Below, piece by piece: positions 59,716 to 64,000 of a stretch of DNA of 64,000 nucleotides. Numbering within the stretch: position 1 is the stretch's first letter; each line of letters opens with the position of its first letter. The stretch is from positions 11,156,098 through 11,220,097 of the forward strand of contig OX344756.2 of assembly GCA_947034885.2 (NCBI GenBank). Reading direction: 5' to 3'. The DNA is from Thuidium tamariscinum. Taxonomy: Eukaryota; Streptophyta; Bryopsida; Hypnales; Thuidiaceae. Both the position numbers and the translations under genes were made by a program. A model generated the notes under the pieces. It did no database searches and was not told where the DNA came from. It was given only the letters and a program-made list of their open reading frames with translations.

Positions 59716-60759
59716 TAGATTTCATCATCTAGATTCAATCTCAAAATCTATAATTTTTATTCATAAATTTAGTCCAATATATCCCTCATTGTAAGTTTCA
59801 ATAACAAATCTTTCCAAATTCTCCAAAACAAAAAGGCCTTGTATCCTTTATAGGTTAATTTTCATCACTTTTAACATAAAATGAGAATCATTACGAATTT
59901 TTCCTTCTCAAATTTAAAAGAAGTGTACTTCAATGTATCGTGTTTCCAAATTAGAATCCTATAAATTATTGCCTAAATGTACAACCTCTATGCACAAAAA
60001 CTTAATGTTGATTTTTTAATGGACTTTGACAATGCATATTTTGGACTTCAAGCTTTGACTTATTATTGCCATTTAAAACTTTGTTTGTGTTAAGATAACT
60101 ACAGCTAAAATCACACGCTTTCTAAAATCACACACTACAAAATACTTCCCTAAAATGTATTCCCATTGTTAATGAAGTCCTATGAATGGTTTTAGAAACA
60201 CCTATTTTATAGTACTTTAGTTACCTTAGGAATTTGCCTTACAATACCAATTCATCATGGTAGATGCAAGGACTTCAATGAGGTGACGAATTGCAAGTAC
60301 TATCTATAGATCTTAAAGTACAATTGCATATTTTAAATTAAACAAAATTTATATTTATTTTTTGAAAAAAAAAAATTTATAATTTTTGTTTTTATGTAAA
60401 TCAAATAAACTATTTTTCAATTATTTGGGTAGATTTCAAAGAGGTCAATTTTGAATGGATGTTTGTAAAACTTTGAATCAATATGTAACCTTATATACTA
60501 GCCAACTTTGTTATAAGGGAGAAAAAAGCCCAATTGGATGCGAGTGAAAACTTATTTTGCTCTAAAGTTTTTGAGCAATTGGAACAATTTGAAAATCTTT
60601 GCTAAATTTGTCATCTACTTTGGAAATTTGGTGTATATATAACCAATAAGATATATTAAAAATTATCAAAAATAAAAAAAATCATAAAATTACACTTCAA
60701 GAAGATTAAAAGTTTTGTTAACTTTGTTTAGCAAATTTTGAAGATAAAATATTCTTCTA
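59716..60759. other. A+T-rich intergenic sequence, no gene seen
   Basis: Nothing beyond chance open frames and homopolymer runs is seen. Confidence 0.5.
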
Positions 60760-61030
60760 TCTAAACCCCTAAAGTCCCAAGGCCTTCATTTTCATCAAAA
60801 AATAGTTAAATTATCATTTGTTTATCAAAGAGAATCAAGAATTTGATTTTCTATTTTCTTTTTTTTTTGATATTTTACTTTTCTTTTGTATTTTCTTTAG
60901 GAACTTGTCCTAGACAAGTATGAAAATGTGTAGAAGAAATTTTAGAAACTTTCAATTTGTAGATTGTAAGATATTTGCATTTAAAGTGAAGAAAAATAAA
61001 GTTTTTTTAGACCTTCTGTGACTAGATTAC
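60760..61030 (-). mobile_element. Truncated TTAA-family fragment, inverted
   Basis: ACCCCTAAAGTCCC near 60764 is a family end. CTTTCAATTTGTAGATTGTAAGAT near 60950 (20 bases or fewer shared per block) matches the sub-terminal part of copy 3 (32260-32280). The middle is missing or unrecognisable. It directly abuts the next, oppositely oriented copy. Confidence 0.5.
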
Positions 61031-61050
61031 AAGCCTTTGATTCTTTTTAA

Positions 61051-61972
61051 CTCCCAAAGGATCAAAGTCCCTATGTTGAACAAAAAAGATTTTGGTCACA
61101 CTTCTATAGTGTCAATTTTTGTCTTGAATTTTTTCAATCTTTTTCTTTCAAAGAAAAATACATTAGCTTTGAATAGTTTGAAGACATATCATTTAGATCT
61201 TATTAGTGCCCAAGAGTAAAAGTTATGCCACTTTCAATACAATTTTCACTTTGTCAATTAATCAACAAAAAAATCAATAGAGATTTGAATTAGAAATAAT
61301 CTTTTTTGTAGATAATAGTTTTGTCTATACAAATAACTTTTAAATTCATTCTATTTTGATTAGAGATGTGAAAGTTGTGGAATATCTTATTTTTCAAGCA
61401 ATTGTAACATCTTCTTGGCAAAATAACATATTGGATTTGTTTTGAACTCAATTTTCACAATTTTTTCAAAACAAAAAATTTATATAGTTTTAGCTTGCTT
61501 ATTAAAACAATCTCATTGTTGGCATTAGTGTATTTCAATTCCATCTTAGAAATATCAACAATTTAGTTTCTCCTTATATATCTTACCTTCTTCTACTTAA
61601 TAATTTTATTAAGAATGAAAATTAAATACTTTTTTTCATACTTGCAAGTGAATTCTTCATGATAAAATTTTATAATTCAAATTTTGTATTGCAACAAATT
61701 GAAGTTAAGACAATTTAGAGTCAAATAGTCTAGTCTCCTAAAACTACTAAAAAATCTTATTTTCTTCTCTTTAAATGCATAAGTCTTGCAATATGTGTGG
61801 CCTAAGTTTATGAAAAATCTTCCGCACTTTCTTACATAGGTCTAGTGCAAGATCCTATAGTTAAATAGGCAAAAAGAATCAATTTTCATAGTTTTTTCCT
61901 CATTGCAACAAAAATGGCAAATATGAGTGTCTTTTGATAGAAGAAAAGGTGCCATAATTCTTTAGGGATTTA
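61051..61972 (+). mobile_element. Diverged TTAA-family element, copy 4, about 920 bp
   Basis: TTAA (61047-61050) precedes CTCCCAAAGGATCAAAGTCCC. The sequence follows the layout of copy 2 and ends with TTCTTTAGGGATTTAC (about 61959-61973), a decayed version of CTTTAGGGGTTAA. Its length is close to the 915-918 bp of copies 2 and 3, but sequence identity is lower, so it is an older insertion. Confidence 0.5.
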
Positions 61973-64000
61973 CATTATTTTTTTTGTTATAGAATTTTTT
62001 CCTCATGTTAAAGACGTCAATTGAGAGTCTTCAGAATTTTAAAAAAAGAAGTTAATTTGCATTTTTCAAAAAACTATTAGATAAGAGTAGGTACAAGATA
62101 GAAGGAAAAACTATATTGTTAATAATTCTAATATAGAATCAAAACACACTAGTCACAACATAGAGATTATTTTAGCCAAAAATTGGACCCTTGTGAAATT
62201 TTCCCTTGAAATTGTGAAAATCAAATTTAATAAGAAATTCATTACTTTATTTTCTTTACATAGATGTTTTTTCAAGGTTTTAGAAAACTAGTTCAAGGTT
62301 GTTCACCAAAATTGTTTTGGAGTTGGTAATTGAAATTATTTCCTATATAGTCAATTAACTACATCAACTTTTTGAATTTAAAAAAAAGTTTAAAAAATTT
62401 GGAAAATATAAGAGAATTGAAAATTGATTAAAATTTTTAATTTAAAAATAAATAAATAAATTTAAAATTTAAATAATTTAATACAATATAGTGTGGCAAC
62501 TTTTTGGTCACGTTAGCTTGCTTATATGGCAAAGTACCCAGCATTCTCACTGCATTCCCATAATTTGGGAACCTACAATCTTCTAAAGACCTCTAAAAAC
62601 TTCTAATGAAAACTACAACAAATGCAACCAAAAAGAATTCATAATTTTTTATACTAACCTTGAAAGAACCTGCCAAGGTCATTTTTCTATAGAAAAACAC
62701 CTAAAACTATCATTTTTAAGACAAAGAGTAAAAAAATTGCAAGATATCTACATTTAAAATGAACAAAACAAATTTTTCAAGACATTATAGGATTGGACTA
62801 TTGTTTTTAAACCTTTTCATCTTTATTTTTTTGCACTACAAAAATTTGAGCTTTAAATATATATGGTGGAAAGATTAGTTGAGAGTCTATGGAAATAAAA
62901 TAAAATAAAAATAATGATATGTCACATGAACATATCTAGAATCCCAAGAATCCCTTGGAGATAGGGACTTTTGAAACTTAAAAGGCTATAATCTTGTATT
63001 ACCAAGGACATTGAATTTTTTTCTCCCAATTATTGTAAATTTTTGGCCTAAGTTCTTATTATTTGTATTTTAAGAAAATCCTCAATGTATATGAAATAAT
63101 TTTTAAATGGATCATATAATGCCAAATTATTTGACATTTCTATATCACAAAGTAATTAGAGTAATCTAGATCCCAAATGTGCTTCTGAAATTTTGCATGA
63201 GTGTATCTAAAAAGTTTTAGTTTTCTCTCTTGCTTTGCTTTGGCTTTCATTGAGTGCCCTTTCTTTTTTCATTGTCCAACTTGTGAACTTGGCCATCTTG
63301 TATGTGAGTTTTTTTAAAATGCGGTGGGTTTTTTCATATAGTAAGAATAAAGTTGTAGTTTTCAATGATGTAGAAGCTCAATTATGAGAACATAAATTTC
63401 ATTGTAAGAGGATTCAAAGGTTGTTGTTTATGTTTGATAGGGTTGAAAAAAAAATTCTTATTCATTTCAAACATTACAATCAAGCACATAGTCAAATAGG
63501 TTGAATATGGTTAAATTTTTTCACACATAGTCCTAATAATCTACTATTGCTTTATCATTTTTGGAGTTCCAAAAATTCTGATTCTCCAATCTTGTCAAAT
63601 GTACCAAGAATTGACAATTTTGAAAAAATACTCTCTCTCAAAAAGCATCCCCCATCTTTTAGGGGTTATTATTGTAAAAACTAGTATATTAATATATTTT
63701 CAAACTTCAAAGGCATCCTCTATGTACACCCGCATTTTGCAAGTATATGGATCAAAATTTTCAAAGTTGCAACCATATATCTCCTATTAGTAAAATATTT
63801 GAAATAACTTTTGTAAAAATTTGAAATAATTGCAATTTTTTAAATTTCAAGTAATAATCTAAATTTTCTTTCCATAGATTTATATTTTAGGTAAAACATC
63901 ATGGGATAAATCAATTTACTGTGTCATTTTAAAATTGGATAGACAATTTTCTATGATTATAGTTCAAATAACAATAAAATGTTGAACTACTATGAATTTT
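61973..64000. other. A+T-rich sequence with old repeat fragments, no gene seen
   Basis: About 62640-62790 holds an inverted fragment of the TTAA family (AACACCTAAAACTATCATTTT, then TTGCAAGATATC). CTTTTAGGGGTTATTATTG at about 63654 may be another decayed end. The rest is A+T-rich with no supported feature up to the window edge. Confidence 0.45.

Overview
The window looks like a large, repeat-rich nuclear genome of a land plant. Two multi-exon plant-type genes with GT-AG introns sit in visibly G+C-richer islands of about 6 to 10 kb. They are separated by tens of kb of very A+T-rich sequence made of decayed, mostly non-coding repeats. Nothing bacterial (operons, Shine-Dalgarno sites, CRISPR) is present, and I see no tRNA or rRNA gene. 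Long gene-poor tracts, an old LINE fossil and many foldback or terminal-inverted-repeat relics would fit a big-genome plant such as a lycophyte, fern or gymnosperm. The sequence does not let me choose the lineage.

Layout. 1-11.8 kb is A+T-rich: one weak gene-like fragment (about 822-1245), a small MITE-like hairpin (4772-4886) and a 3 kb element with inverted arms (about 5980-8978) carrying a 969-bp insertion. 11.8-17.5 kb is the first gene island. It holds a three-exon glycerol-3-phosphate acyltransferase of the GPAT4/6/8 (cutin) type on the + strand at 13721-16660. 17.7-35 kb is repeat country, including an unexplained tract at about 20.7-23.5 kb saturated with a 9-base motif (ACHARTTGT), an RNase H remnant of a LINE (28147-29070) and a nest of TIR elements from 29.1 to 34.9 kb. 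35.3-44.7 kb is the second G+C-richer island. It ends with a LOB-domain (LBD) transcription-factor gene on the - strand, 43782 down to 41135, whose third exon I infer from matching splice phases. The 5.8 kb before it has no recognisable gene. 44.7-64 kb is again A+T-rich repeat sequence with several well-bounded small elements.

Functionally the two genes are independent. The GPAT would make 2-monoacylglycerol precursors of cutin in the endoplasmic reticulum, and the LBD protein would be a nuclear DNA-binding regulator. The more unusual content is in the repeats. One family of at least six copies is bounded by TTAA plus CYCCTAAAG-like ends, one copy being a near-perfect 748-bp hairpin. A second family has GGGTGRTTGCAAGAAACAC ends, 4-bp direct flanks and two copies of exactly 734 bp. 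The third unusual feature is the ACHARTTGT motif array.
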